DNA from: Spirochaetota bacterium
GTDB taxonomy: Bacteria > Spirochaetota > UBA4802 > JAFGDQ01
Assembly (NCBI GenBank): GCA_016932015.1
Contig: JAFGDQ010000059.1
Span: 18,145 to 82,144, forward strand
Length of the DNA stretch: 64,000 nucleotides
Direction: 5' to 3'
Shown here one piece after another: positions 25,910 to 35,852 of this stretch (position 1 is its first letter; each line of letters begins with the position of its first letter). A program made the position numbers and the translations under genes. The notes below the pieces were generated by a model. The model searched no databases. It was given only the letters and a program-made list of their open reading frames with translations, and was not told the origin of the DNA.

Positions 25910-28900
25910 TTATGAAGGCTTGTTCGCAAAAGAATAATTATTTTTACCTGTCTTTTTCACGGCATACATTGCTTCATCAGCCAGTTTAATCAATTCCTCC
26001 ATATCCGCATACTCATCAGAATGAAACGCGATTCCAATGCTGGCAGAAAGATTAACTGTATGTCCCTCAAAAGAAATCGGCTCTGTAATATGCTTAATTG
26101 CTTTTTTCGCTATAAGTTCTGCATCCTGAGGGAAATTAAGTTCTGCAGCTACAATAAGAAATTCATCCCCTCCGAAACGTGCGACAGTATCAGTTTCACG
26201 GACTGAATCCTGAAGCCGTTTTGCTGTCTGCTGCAGAACAAAATCCCCTGCATTATGGCCGAGCGTATCATTAACTTCCTTAAAGCCGTCCAGATCAATA
26301 AACATTACCGCAACCAGGCTTTTATGCCTGCGCGCCATACTTATCGCAACAGATAAACGGTCATTAACCAGATTTACTGCGGGGAGTCCGGTTAATGTGT
26401 CATGTGTCGCCATATGTACTATTTTTTCCTCAGCTATTTTTCGTAAATTGATATCCTGATGAGTACCGCAAATGAGCTGCGGTTCGCCGGCATCTGTCCA
26501 TTTCACGACCTTTCCTCTGTCAAAAACCCATATCCAGTTACCGTTTTTATGACGCATACGAAGCTCAAATTCATAATAGGGAGTTTCTTTTCTGAAATGT
26601 TTCCTGAATAATTCTTTTGACTTATTATAATCATCCGGATGCATGAATTTCGAAGGCATTCTTTCATCTATAGGTTCAAGCTCTTCAATAGTATAACCGA
26701 TTATTTCAGCCCAGCGGTCGTTAATTTTGAGTTCACCTGTTTGATAATTCCATTCCCATGTCCCGACATTTGTTCCCTCAAGAATATATGCAAGACGCTG
26801 TCTTTTTTCAGCCAGAAGTTTCTCAGCCTCTTTCCGCTCTGTAATATCAGTGCCGATTGAACAAATTCCTGAAATATTTCCTTTATCATCTTTTAAAGGA
26901 TACACATTATTCAGAATAATTCTGCCGCCTATCTGAAATTCAAATTCCTTGCTTTCGCCTGACTCCATTACCTCTCTGTCATCAGCCATATATTTCAGAG
27001 CGGCTTCTCTGTCAAAAGGATAAATCTCTTCATCCTTTTTTCCCAGAACGTCATCTCGTTCAAAGCCTGTATCTTTTTCCCATTTCCGGTTTACAAGTAT
27101 ATAACGCCCTTCAGTATCTTTTACGCAAAAACCCGAGGTACTGTGTTCAATAAGAATGGATAGAAACTGACGGCTTTGTTTTAACTCCTCTTCAGCTTTC
27201 TTGCTTCCCGTTATATCTGTCCCTATTGAACAAACCCCTTTTATTCGGCCGTTATTATCTTTAAGAGGAAAAATATTAGTAAGATGATAGCTTTTACCAT
27301 GCTCATTCTCCGTAAAAAAATATCTTTCTCTTGTATTGCCCGACTTTAATATTTCTTCATCATCTGAGCTAAAAGCGGTTGCTTTTTCTTCCGGAAACAA
27401 ATCCGCGTCAGTTTTTCCCAGTACATTATTCCGGTCAAAGCCCCAGTAACCCGCCCATCTTTTATTAACCAGTGTATAACGGCCTGCGGCATCCTTTACA
27501 CAAATAGCCCCCGGACTATTTTCAACAATCTCATACAGTAAACGCCTGCTGCTTTTTAATTCATCTTCCGCTCTCTTAATAGGTGTAATGTCCGTTCCTA
27601 TGGCACAGATTCCGGTTATTTCCCCATTTCTGTTTTTTATAGGGAAAATAGTGTTAAGAATGTATTTCTTACTGTTCTTTAAATCCAGCTCAAGCTCAAA
27701 CTCTTTTGTCATGCCGGATTCAATTACACTTAAATCATCATTCCTGAACTTTCGAGCCGTTTCCGGGGGAAATAATTCTTCATCTTTTTTCCCAAGAACA
27801 TCTTCTCTGTTTAATGAATTACCCTCCTCCCATATCCTGTTAACCAGAGTATAGCGACCCTCCGGATCCTTAATGCTTATGCCTGCTCCGCTGAAATCAA
27901 TAAGCTCGGAAAGAAAATGCCTGCTCTCGATCAACTCATCCTGAGTCTTTTTACGCTCTGTAATATCAAGCAAGCTGGAAATGAGGTATTTCTCACCTGA
28001 GAGCCGGATGATCTGCGACCATAACAGGCATGTTCTGATTTCTCCGTTTTTCATCCGGAATCTGAATTCCTTTTCCTTAACTTCAGATTCAAGCTTCAGT
28101 ATTGACAGCATCTTTTCTCTGTCTTTATTGTCAGACCAGAGATTTAACCCTGTTGCAGAATCATTATAAAGTTCATCCCGCGAATAGCCGGTAATCGATA
28201 CCAGGGCATCATTTACTTCAATAATTTTACCGTCTTCAAGCCGTGAAATTATGATCGCGTTTGGAGATGTTTGAAAAGATTTTGAAAATTTTTCCTGGCT
28301 TTTCCGAAGTTCATCTGCAGTCTGTTTATGGAGGAACAGCTCACTTTCAAGGTCCAGCGCGATTCTTTTATTTACCAGAAGAACGAGCACTGGAACCAGT
28401 GCCATAAGAAGAAATTCTTCAACTAAAATAACAACAGCGTCTAACGTACCTGACTGGAAAATATGTGTTCCCTGTAAATTTACAAGGTTATTGATTACCT
28501 GGATTATGTTGATCAGAAGAAACAATGCAGTTAAAAGGCCGATTATTCGCGCAATCGCTTTAAGGGCATGCCCCCTTACTCTGTAGAACATAAGCCATAT
28601 TACCTGTATGCAAATTACGGCAAATCCCAGAGAGATATTGACTTTTCGCATTGCGAGATCCGGAACTATATATGTAAAATATGAATGGCTTAATATAAAA
28701 AGCAGTATGATGATATAATTATGAAACTGCCGGGTTCTCAACTCAAGATATTGTTCAAGCCCTGCGTATATGGCAGTCAATCCGGCAAGTAATAATACGT
28801 TTGATGTAACAATTGAAAATATTTCAGGAATTATATCGCGCAGAAGAATTAAAACAAGGCTGAATAGCACTAAAATATAACAACTTAGCCATAATAAAAT

Positions 28901-29008
28901 ACCCGGAAAGCGTTTCCTGTGCTGCAGCCATAAAGAGAATAAAACTATTATTCCCATCAGGCTTATAAAAACAAAAAGAAGAAAAAGAGTTTTAATATCA
29001 ATTCGCAT
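25910..29008 (-). CDS. Membrane diguanylate cyclase with five PAS domains
   Basis: 1032 residues, paralogue of the 1293-residue protein downstream. About seven membrane helices (1-220) with matching loop sequences (LLRDIIPEIFSIV against LLRDIVPDVFSIV) precede five PAS domains. The first is a generic PAS (FQTSPNAIIISRLEDGKI). Three modules have the V-K-D/I-K-D...GRYTLVN core. The last is a GTWEWN/MRHKNGN module. The GGDEF domain at the C-terminus has an intact GGDEF (about residue 946) and an RETD I-site. Compared with its neighbour it lacks one VKD-type module and one WEWN-type module and has a different first PAS. Confidence 0.93.
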   Translation of the reverse strand: MRIDIKTLFLLFVFISLMGIIVLFSLWLQHRKRFPGILLWLSCYILVLFSLVLILLRDIIPEIFSIVTSNVLLLAGLTAIYAGLEQYLELRTRQFHNYIIILLFILSHSYFTYIVPDLAMRKVNISLGFAVICIQVIWLMFYRVRGHALKAIARIIGLLTALFLLINIIQVINNLVNLQGTHIFQSGTLDAVVILVEEFLLMALVPVLVLLVNKRIALDLESELFLHKQTADELRKSQEKFSKSFQTSPNAIIISRLEDGKIIEVNDALVSITGYSRDELYNDSATGLNLWSDNKDREKMLSILKLESEVKEKEFRFRMKNGEIRTCLLWSQIIRLSGEKYLISSLLDITERKKTQDELIESRHFLSELIDFSGAGISIKDPEGRYTLVNRIWEEGNSLNREDVLGKKDEELFPPETARKFRNDDLSVIESGMTKEFELELDLKNSKKYILNTIFPIKNRNGEITGICAIGTDITPIKRAEDELKSSRRLLYEIVENSPGAICVKDAAGRYTLVNKRWAGYWGFDRNNVLGKTDADLFPEEKATAFSSDDEEILKSGNTRERYFFTENEHGKSYHLTNIFPLKDNNGRIKGVCSIGTDITGSKKAEEELKQSRQFLSILIEHSTSGFCVKDTEGRYILVNRKWEKDTGFERDDVLGKKDEEIYPFDREAALKYMADDREVMESGESKEFEFQIGGRIILNNVYPLKDDKGNISGICSIGTDITERKEAEKLLAEKRQRLAYILEGTNVGTWEWNYQTGELKINDRWAEIIGYTIEELEPIDERMPSKFMHPDDYNKSKELFRKHFRKETPYYEFELRMRHKNGNWIWVFDRGKVVKWTDAGEPQLICGTHQDINLRKIAEEKIVHMATHDTLTGLPAVNLVNDRLSVAISMARRHKSLVAVMFIDLDGFKEVNDTLGHNAGDFVLQQTAKRLQDSVRETDTVARFGGDEFLIVAAELNFPQDAELIAKKAIKHITEPISFEGHTVNLSASIGIAFHSDEYADMEELIKLADEAMYAVKKTGKNNYSFANKPS

Positions 29009-29263
29009 TTTTATCTGATCCAGGCGGATTCCTTTAATTGACCTGGCGAATAATGTAAAAAAATAATTATTATTTTACATGTATTTTTTCTATTAATCAA
29101 ATGAAATATTTATATAATCCTGCCTTGTTTTGATGAATATTTTTATGCTAAAAAAACATAGTGATAAAATTTTAGCGAAATAAATGCTTTTATAATTATA
29201 TTATCGGAATTGAAGTATTTGATCCGGTGATAATTATTTTTTGTAATAACAGGAGGCATTTGA
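29009..29263. other. Intergenic region upstream of the five-PAS cyclase
   Basis: AT-rich stretch between the MFS gene terminator and the cyclase start. It should contain the promoter of the 25910-29008 gene. Nothing else was recognised. Confidence 0.45.
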
Positions 29264-29304
29264 AATAATAAAGCATTCAGCAACAGGCTGAAAGCTTTAT
29301 TATT
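29264..29304. terminator. Long bidirectional-type hairpin terminator
   Basis: AATAATAAAGC (29264-29274) pairs with GCTTTATTATT (29294-29304). The inner TTCAGC (29276-29281) pairs with GCTGAA (29287-29292), leaving a single A/A mismatch between the two stems. The hairpin lies 11 bp past the stop of the MFS gene (29316) in its direction of transcription, so it most likely ends the MATE-MFS transcript. Confidence 0.7.
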
Positions 29305-29315
29305 GAAGGATAAAA

Positions 29316-30527
29316 TTATTCATGCTGCTGACTGCCGATATGATGCCTGCTGCCCTTTACAGACAGTCCGGCAATTATTCCCAGAATTCCAACAGGAATA
29401 AAAGCAATAAAAGAATTATACCATCCAAAACCTTTATCCAGCATTATACCGAAGGACATAGGCCCTGTAAGCATTCCGGCATTCTGGCCCATAAGAATGA
29501 TTCCCATTGCAAGGCCCTGTAAACGGCTGTCCCTGACAATTTCAGTAACTTCGGAAAAAAGCGCAGTAGGCACAAAAGATATAACAAGCCCAAGCACGAT
29601 CATGATTACCGGAAGTCCGGGAGTGGCGGTCACCGGAGTAAAGGCCAGTACAAAAACAAACACGAACAGAGGAAAAATATAAATAACCTTTCTGGACCCG
29701 ATTCTCTCACACAGCCATCCGCCAAGAGGCCCGGAAAAAATTAAAAACAGTGTCATTACACTGGTGAGCAGGTCTGCTTCAGTAAGCGGCAGCCCCCTCT
29801 CCGTATGAGCATAGGAAGGAAACCATGTCAGATACGTTGAAAAAATTGCGTTAAAACTCATAAGAAGGAAACTTAACAGCCAGATATCCCTGTTTCTTAA
29901 AACTTTGCCGATGCCTCCATGCCCGGAAGCATTTTCCGGTATTTTTCTGTGCATACCGGATGCGGCTGATCCTACTTTAAAGAAAAACAGAATACCTGTT
30001 ATCAGGCTGAAAGCTGAAAAGACAAGCCATATAGTCTGCCAGTTCCAGAGACGCTCAATAAACGGCGACAAGGTAAAAGCCATCATTAAACCCGCGGGAA
30101 CAGACATGCTCGAAAATCCCATAGCTTTAGTCAGCCTTTTACCGGGAAAGTAATAAGCTATAACAGGAGGGCCGAGTATGGAGGCCAGACTCAACCCGAT
30201 ACCCTCAATAAATCTGCTCATTAACAGGAGAAAAAATCCGTTACTGAAAGCTCCAAGAGCAGCACCTCCTGAAAGTGTCAGCATAATTATAAGTCCGGTT
30301 ATTCTGACTCCTGCATGCCTGAATATAAATCCAGCGGGTATACCGATCATCATTCCGGTAAGCGCGAATATTGACATAAGCATACTGGCAGCACCTGCAG
30401 AAAAATTAAATTCCTGCATCAGAACAGGCATAACAGGCGGCACCTTGAACTGCGTTAAAGGCGGTGCCATATTAAATAAAATAATAACAACAAGAATTAT
30501 CCACGGTGAACTTACTTTGCGGGACAT
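29316..30527 (-). CDS. Major facilitator superfamily transporter
   Basis: 403 residues with about 12 membrane helices. The family features are the first-half loop GMMIGIPAGFIFRHAGVRIT (loop 2-3 region, motif A-like), RFIEGIGLSLASILGPP and the second-half loop GPLGGWLCERIGSRKV. No substrate can be inferred. It starts 12 bp after the stop of the MATE gene, so the two transporters form an operon. A strong hairpin follows it. Confidence 0.88.
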   Translation of the reverse strand: MSRKVSSPWIILVVIILFNMAPPLTQFKVPPVMPVLMQEFNFSAGAASMLMSIFALTGMMIGIPAGFIFRHAGVRITGLIIMLTLSGGAALGAFSNGFFLLLMSRFIEGIGLSLASILGPPVIAYYFPGKRLTKAMGFSSMSVPAGLMMAFTLSPFIERLWNWQTIWLVFSAFSLITGILFFFKVGSAASGMHRKIPENASGHGGIGKVLRNRDIWLLSFLLMSFNAIFSTYLTWFPSYAHTERGLPLTEADLLTSVMTLFLIFSGPLGGWLCERIGSRKVIYIFPLFVFVFVLAFTPVTATPGLPVIMIVLGLVISFVPTALFSEVTEIVRDSRLQGLAMGIILMGQNAGMLTGPMSFGIMLDKGFGWYNSFIAFIPVGILGIIAGLSVKGSRHHIGSQQHE

Positions 30528-30539
30528 AGAACAAACTCC

Positions 30540-31922
30540 TTATATAAGGTTCCCTTTTTCAGGTGCAGTTCCGGTTTTTACAGAGCTTAATTTCCTGAGT
30601 TTCATTATTAACGGTATAGTAATGGCGATTACAAAAACTGCGGACAGAGAATCATTTACGGGAAAAGCCCACCATACTCCGTCAAGCTGAAAAAAACGCG
30701 GAAGAATTAAAATCAAAGGCAGAAGAAAAACTACTGACCTGGAAATAGTCGCAAGAAAAGCCTGAACAGCTTTTCCGAGTGACTGAAAAATACTGGAACC
30801 GATTATTACAAATCCGCTGAGATACATTACGGCAAAAACTCTTTTAACAGCATACGCGCTAAGCATAATAAGTTCATTATCTCCCGTAAAAAGACCTATT
30901 ATAGCTTCAGGAATCAGGAATACTATTAAAAATACAATAACGCCTGACGTAACTGTTGCTCCTAATCCCGTTAAAATTACTTTTATTACCCTGTCATAGC
31001 GGTGAGCACCGTAATTAAAACCAATAATCGGCTGAATTCCCTGGCCTATTACAATGGCAGGCATAATGGCAAACATAAGAATCTGATTAATAATGCCGTA
31101 CGCAGACATTGCAATATCCCCGCCGTATGATACGATTGTACGGTTAACGAACACAGCGCACAGGCTGTTGGCAAGTGTCATTGCAAGAGAGGAAACGCCA
31201 ATTGCCAGTATAGATTTGATGGAAGCAAAATCCGGCTTAAAAGCTGATATACGGAGAATGATTGCCGGTTTTCCCAGAAGATAATACCTCAGGAAGAACA
31301 GTAAAGCAATGACCTGAGATAAAACTGTTGCCCATGCCGCGCCCTGAACTCCCATTTGTAACTTGATCAGAAAAACAGCATCAAGAGCAATATTACATAC
31401 AGCACCCAGTACCTGCCCCATCATAGGGATCATCGGATTCCCGCCTGCTCTGATTAAAAAGCTGAAGGCAAACCCGCAGGTTGCAACAGTCATGCCTATC
31501 AGCATAATTCTGAGATAATCGACAGAATAAGGCAATATCGTATCTGTCGCGCCCAGTACGCGGCATAAAAGTTTTACGTTTACAAGGCCTGACATAGAAA
31601 GGGTTAGAGCCACAACAACACTAAGCAGTATGGAATTTCCAAGAGCAGTTTCGGCACGCTTCATATTCCCTCTTCCCAGCAGCCTTGAAATAAGAGAAGC
31701 GCCTCCCATTCCGGTCATAAGGCCCATGCCTACTACAAAAAGCTGAATCGGGAGTACAATAGTAAGTCCCGCAATTGCCATGGAACCCACAAAGTGCCCG
31801 ATAAAAATCATGTCCACAACATGATATAAAGTCTGTACCAGCATTGCAAAAAAAGTCGGAACAGTAAATTTAAGCAGTAATCTGCCTATTGAATCGCTGT
31901 CTAAGTTGAATTTTGAATTCAT
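30540..31922 (-). CDS. MATE-family multidrug/Na+ antiporter
   Basis: 460 residues, about 12 membrane helices in two similar halves, as in MATE exporters. LLKFTVPTFFAMLVQTLYHV at the N-terminus, MIFIGHFVGSMAIAGLTI and IGQGIQPIIGFNYGAHRYDR in the second half are characteristic. MATE proteins export drugs or metabolites in exchange for Na+ or H+. First gene of a two-gene unit with the MFS transporter 12 bp downstream. Its promoter should lie in 31923-32310. Confidence 0.9.
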   Translation of the reverse strand: MNSKFNLDSDSIGRLLLKFTVPTFFAMLVQTLYHVVDMIFIGHFVGSMAIAGLTIVLPIQLFVVGMGLMTGMGGASLISRLLGRGNMKRAETALGNSILLSVVVALTLSMSGLVNVKLLCRVLGATDTILPYSVDYLRIMLIGMTVATCGFAFSFLIRAGGNPMIPMMGQVLGAVCNIALDAVFLIKLQMGVQGAAWATVLSQVIALLFFLRYYLLGKPAIILRISAFKPDFASIKSILAIGVSSLAMTLANSLCAVFVNRTIVSYGGDIAMSAYGIINQILMFAIMPAIVIGQGIQPIIGFNYGAHRYDRVIKVILTGLGATVTSGVIVFLIVFLIPEAIIGLFTGDNELIMLSAYAVKRVFAVMYLSGFVIIGSSIFQSLGKAVQAFLATISRSVVFLLPLILILPRFFQLDGVWWAFPVNDSLSAVFVIAITIPLIMKLRKLSSVKTGTAPEKGNLI

Positions 31923-32310
31923 TATAAAACCTTCTGATTGTTTACTTCTGAATGATAGTAGATTTTTTTACTTAACCATAACGCAATATATAGAATCTGA
32001 TCAAAACAATTCCATATCATGGGAAATGTTTATAAAATATTAATTATATCAAAATGATGTAATTCCGATTGATAGCCAGTGTTATTATTCCGGAATAGTT
32101 GGCAAGAGAGATTTTTAATAATAGCACATTTTTAGGAAAAAAGCACATCAAATATCTGTTTGACTTTTTGCCAACTTCCTGTTTTTATGATAATCAATAC
32201 TTATATCAGAAGATAGCCATGAAAAATTTCGCGGGTAAGGCGGCATTCATATTACTCAATGAATGCGTTATATTTTTTTCATAATCGGAATATTTTCAGG
32301 GATTATAACA
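31923..32310. other. Divergent intergenic region
   Basis: About 390 bp between the MATE gene (minus) and the SRAP gene (plus). It contains the palindrome ATTCCGGAAT (about 32087-32096) and a spaced inverted pair GTTGGCAA (32098-32105) / TTGCCAAC (32168-32175). A 60-residue frame across it (32099-32284) has no convincing start or ribosome-binding site and is left out. I see no SOS-type box. Confidence 0.45.
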
Positions 32311-32994
32311 ATGTGCGGAAGATTCACACAAAAGAGCGAAAGGCCTGATATTCAGATCGAGTTCTATATAAAGGGCTGGAACAGCGAACCGGATATCAGT
32401 TACAATGTGGCTCCGTCACAGAATGCAGGCATTATAACAAATGACGGTACCGGAAATAAATTCAGCCTTTTCCGCTGGGGCCTTGTTCCTTTCTGGTCAA
32501 AAGATCCGAATGCAGGATTTAAAATGATAAACGCAAGGGCTGTAACTATTACTCAAAAGCCGGCTTACAAGACGCCGTTTAAAAGTAAGCGGTGCCTCGT
32601 ACCTGCCAACGGGTTTTACGAATGGAAGACGGATGGTAAGAGCAAAATTCCGTACTACATTTTCCTGAAAGACAGACCTGTTTTCAGTCTTGCCGGAATC
32701 TTTGACGAATGGAACACTCAGGACAATGAAAAACTTTTTACTTTCAGCATAATTACAACAGAAGCAAATGAACTTGTCGGGGAAATACATGATAAGAAAC
32801 GAATGCCTGTTATAATCGATAAAGAAAACCGGGAACTATGGCTTAATAATAATGAATATCCTGAATCAGTTTTAACAGGTTTACTGAAACCTTATGACTC
32901 AGGCCTCATGGATGCATACGAAGTAACTCCGTTTGTCAACTCACCGAAAAACAATTCACCGGAATGTATAGAACCTGCTGAAAATCTGCTTTAG
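32311..32994 (+). CDS. yedK: SRAP-domain protein (abasic-site DNA-protein crosslinker)
   Basis: 227 residues from the ATG at 32311. This start is chosen because SRAP proteins must expose Cys2 after Met removal (MCGRFT). An upstream in-frame start at 32263 would bury it. Catalytic residues are visible: Cys2, Asn74/Arg76 (INARAV), Glu104 (GFYEW) and His160 (EIHDKKRMPVII). The family (YedK/HMCES) caps abasic sites in single-stranded DNA through a thiazolidine link and protects the genome. It stands alone on the plus strand. Confidence 0.93.
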   Translation: MCGRFTQKSERPDIQIEFYIKGWNSEPDISYNVAPSQNAGIITNDGTGNKFSLFRWGLVPFWSKDPNAGFKMINARAVTITQKPAYKTPFKSKRCLVPANGFYEWKTDGKSKIPYYIFLKDRPVFSLAGIFDEWNTQDNEKLFTFSIITTEANELVGEIHDKKRMPVIIDKENRELWLNNNEYPESVLTGLLKPYDSGLMDAYEVTPFVNSPKNNSPECIEPAENLL

Positions 32995-33020
32995 AAAAAC
33001 CCATATCTCTTTTTCCTTCT

Positions 33021-33842
33021 CTATAGCCGTGAATCATTTCCCTGCTTAACTACTGATGCCCTGTTCCAGTAGAAATATGACGAAGCATAAGGGTTCTGTC
33101 TCAACTCATTAAGTTCGTTAATAGCGCTGTCAATCTCATCCTCGATGACATTTTCCATTTTCATTAACATGTCTTTCTCGCTTCTTAATATTTCAATGGA
33201 ATTGACAATCCATGGATCAAAAGCAGGTGAATTATAATAATGAACCTCAGGACAAATACTTAATTCTATTGAAGAAAAGCCTGCCTGTTTTAACAGATAA
33301 AACAGCTTTTTCCCGATCTCTGCATCACCTCCAAGTTTTGACTGAAGGTCTATTGATTTTTTTAAAACAAAATTATAGTCAGGGCAGTCAGGGTAAAAAG
33401 AATTCATCAGGACATTATTTTCCTGTATAAAGAATCTTCCACCGTCTTTCAATACTCTTAAAATTTCTTTGAGTACAGTCTGCGGATCAGATACATGCTC
33501 CAGTACATACCTGCAGTAAACCAGGTCACATGAAGAATCTTCAATATCAAGAGATAACGCGTTTCCCTGAATAAATTTCAGATTTTCAGTACTGCCGAAA
33601 TTATTCCGCGCTTTTTCAATCTGTTCGGCTGCTATTTCAATTCCTGTTACTGCTGTGTCCGGAAACCGTGCAGCTATTTCATTGGCAAGTATGCCAAGTC
33701 CTGATCCGACTTCAAGAATTGAATCATTATGATAAATTGAAAGAAAATCAATAAATGCATTATTTGTAATTTCATTGAGCAGTGATAAGCGTTTCTGTTC
33801 CTCCGTATGAGTGCCGTGAATGTAAGTTGATTCACTTTTCAT
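33021..33842 (-). CDS. SAM-dependent class I methyltransferase
   Basis: 273 residues from the ATG at 33842, chosen because AGGAG lies 9-10 bases upstream. An in-frame start at 33869 lacks one. A Rossmann methyltransferase core shows ILEVGSGLGILANEIA (motif I), VTGIEIAAEQIEKAR (motif II region), FIQGNALSLD and DLVYCRYVLEHVSDP, followed by VLKDGGRFFIQENNVL. This matches methyltransferase domain 11/25 proteins. The C-terminal 100 residues are helical and may bind the substrate, which is unknown. Confidence 0.85.
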   Translation of the reverse strand: MKSESTYIHGTHTEEQKRLSLLNEITNNAFIDFLSIYHNDSILEVGSGLGILANEIAARFPDTAVTGIEIAAEQIEKARNNFGSTENLKFIQGNALSLDIEDSSCDLVYCRYVLEHVSDPQTVLKEILRVLKDGGRFFIQENNVLMNSFYPDCPDYNFVLKKSIDLQSKLGGDAEIGKKLFYLLKQAGFSSIELSICPEVHYYNSPAFDPWIVNSIEILRSEKDMLMKMENVIEDEIDSAINELNELRQNPYASSYFYWNRASVVKQGNDSRL

Positions 33843-33930
33843 ACTTAAATTCTCCTGAAGGGTATACAATAAGCTTAAAGATTTGAAATATAAAATTGAA
33901 TAATAAATATTTCAACTTCCAAAATCATAT

Positions 33931-34671
33931 TTATGTAATCCATTTTTTGTTTATGTTTTTAATACTGGCATAAAAAAGGATTAAGCAAAAGCATATGATT
34001 ATTAAAAAATCCAGTCCAAGCGGCATTATATTTTTCCCGCTTACCGCACCCCGGAGAATATCAACACCATATGTAAGAGGAAAGACGTATGACAGAGGAC
34101 GCAGGAAAAACGGAAGAGATGCTATTGGGAAAAACAGGCCGCAAAGAAATACCATGGGAAAACGCAGAAAATTGGAAAAGGTCTGGGCCTCAAAGACTTC
34201 ACTGACTGTTACAGCAACAAAAAGTCCCAGAAACGCGGAAGCAATAGCTATCAGTACAACCGCTGGTACTATAATCCCCCATGATACATTTGATAGATCT
34301 ACAAGGAAGAGAGAAAAAATTACCGGAATCGCTGCGTTGACAGCCCCGAAAAAAATTGCACCGGTTGTTTTTGCGAACATAAGAAAATTTAAAGAGACAG
34401 GAGCAAGCAGCAGTCTCTCAAAAGAACGCGCTTTTTTTTCAAACGTAACAGTAACAGCAAGCATTGAAGTAGTACCGAATAGCACTGAAATCGATATTAC
34501 ACCCGGGAGAAGGTCAAAAACATCCTCCACTCCCCTTCCGGTTTTTATGAAGAACATTCCTATCCATGCTATCGGAAAAATAATTCCCCAGCTTATATTC
34601 GGCGGCTTCAGATAATAGGAGCGCATATCTTTCAGGAGTATATTCCAGAAAGCGATCCATTTTTTTTTCAT
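33931..34671 (-). CDS. ABC-2 type transporter permease
   Basis: 246 residues with six membrane helices in the ABC-2 arrangement. The segment FEKKARSFERLLLAPVSLN (about 75-95) is the cytoplasmic coupling region and LRPLSYVFPLTYGVDILRG (about 195-215) is the conserved segment before the last helix. Pairs with the ATPase at 34668-35672, with which it overlaps by 4 bp. Such pairs export drugs, lipids or polysaccharides. The substrate is unknown. Confidence 0.9.
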   Translation of the reverse strand: MKKKWIAFWNILLKDMRSYYLKPPNISWGIIFPIAWIGMFFIKTGRGVEDVFDLLPGVISISVLFGTTSMLAVTVTFEKKARSFERLLLAPVSLNFLMFAKTTGAIFFGAVNAAIPVIFSLFLVDLSNVSWGIIVPAVVLIAIASAFLGLFVAVTVSEVFEAQTFSNFLRFPMVFLCGLFFPIASLPFFLRPLSYVFPLTYGVDILRGAVSGKNIMPLGLDFLIIICFCLILFYASIKNINKKWIT

Positions 34672-35672
34672 GCCTGGCCTCTCTTCTTGTCGGATTCCTT
34701 TCTTAAAATTTTCGCTTCAATACCTGTAACATTTACGAAAATATCTTCAAGCGTCGGCACCTGTCTTTTAGCTTCATTCAGTTCGATTCCATGTTCATCC
34801 AGAAGCCTGACAAACGGAGCAAGATGTATATCAGTACCGGCTTCAATTCTTATCTGATCCGTTGAAACATATTGAAAATTAAAATCAGGAAAGGCATCTG
34901 CAAGAACAGCTGACGCTTTTCCGGCAGCACCCTGTACTGAGAGCAGCATAATCTGCTTTCCTTTTACGGGCTGCAGGAGATTTTCTACAGTATCTGTCCT
35001 GACAATTTTTCCGTTTACTATAAAAGCAATACGGTCACAAAGCCTTTCAGCTTCTTCAATATAATGAGTGGTAAGAAAAATAGTTGTTCCCTTCTCCGGC
35101 AGTTCCGAAATAAGCTGCCTTATCTGCCTCGCGCTTGCAACGTCAATGCCTGTTGTAGGTTCGTCAAGAAACAGAATCTGAGGATGATGAATAATGCCCG
35201 CAGCAATAGTCAGCTTCCTCTTCATTCCTTTGGAATAGCCTGCGAACTTTCTTCCGCCTGCCTGTTTGAGCCCGAAAAGGTCCAGAAGTTCCGCCGCACG
35301 CTTCTTTCTTTCCTCTTTTCGTATCCCGTAAAGTGATGCGCAGAAACAAAGATTATCAAAGCCCGTAAGTTCGGGATAAAGATTGCTCTCATCAGGAACT
35401 ATACCAATCAGATGCTGAGCCGCTTTAGGATTTTTTGTGCAGTCAAGACCTGCTACACTGATTCTTCCGGAATCAGCTCTTGAAAGACCTGTAAGAATAT
35501 TAATAGTTGTGGTCTTCCCGGCTCCGTTCGGACCCAGAAAACCAAACACCTCTCTTTTATTAAGAAAAAAAGATACTTCATCAAGAGCAGTGATATCCCC
35601 GAATTTTTTCGTGAGTTTAACAGCGTCTATTAAAAATCCATCATTATTATCTTTACTGATCATTTCCGGCAT
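34668..35672 (-). CDS. ABC-2 transporter ATP-binding protein
   Basis: 334 residues. Walker A GPNGAGKTTT (about 45-54), signature YSKGMKRKLT, Walker B ILFLDEPTTGID and the switch His in TTHYIEEAE. A C-terminal extension (about 245-325, DUF4162-like) follows. It is the drug/lipid-export type of ATPase that energises the permease encoded immediately downstream with a 4-bp overlap. Confidence 0.92.
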   Translation of the reverse strand: MPEMISKDNNDGFLIDAVKLTKKFGDITALDEVSFFLNKREVFGFLGPNGAGKTTTINILTGLSRADSGRISVAGLDCTKNPKAAQHLIGIVPDESNLYPELTGFDNLCFCASLYGIRKEERKKRAAELLDLFGLKQAGGRKFAGYSKGMKRKLTIAAGIIHHPQILFLDEPTTGIDVASARQIRQLISELPEKGTTIFLTTHYIEEAERLCDRIAFIVNGKIVRTDTVENLLQPVKGKQIMLLSVQGAAGKASAVLADAFPDFNFQYVSTDQIRIEAGTDIHLAPFVRLLDEHGIELNEAKRQVPTLEDIFVNVTGIEAKILRKESDKKRGQA

Positions 35673-35852
35673 TATATAGTTTTTCCCGTCAGCATAAAGT
35701 TATATAACAAGCAATTATGCCTGTAAACATATAAAAGAAACAAAAATTTATCGCATAGATAAAAAAAATCAGTACACTAAATATTTTTAAATTCTGATAA
35801 ATTTATAAGGGTTAGATTAAAAAAAATATCTAATTTAAAGTAAATAGCAAGG

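Noticed and set aside
32099..32284. 60-residue plus-strand frame before the SRAP gene
   Set aside because: Starts at TTG without a ribosome-binding site, no similarity, overlaps the probable promoter region.
32263..32310. N-terminal extension of the SRAP protein
   Set aside because: Would place the catalytic cysteine internally; SRAP chemistry needs Cys at position 2, so the start is at 32311.
34668..35672. Antibiotic-specific exporter
   Set aside because: ABC-2 pairs of this type have varied substrates; nothing in the sequence selects one.
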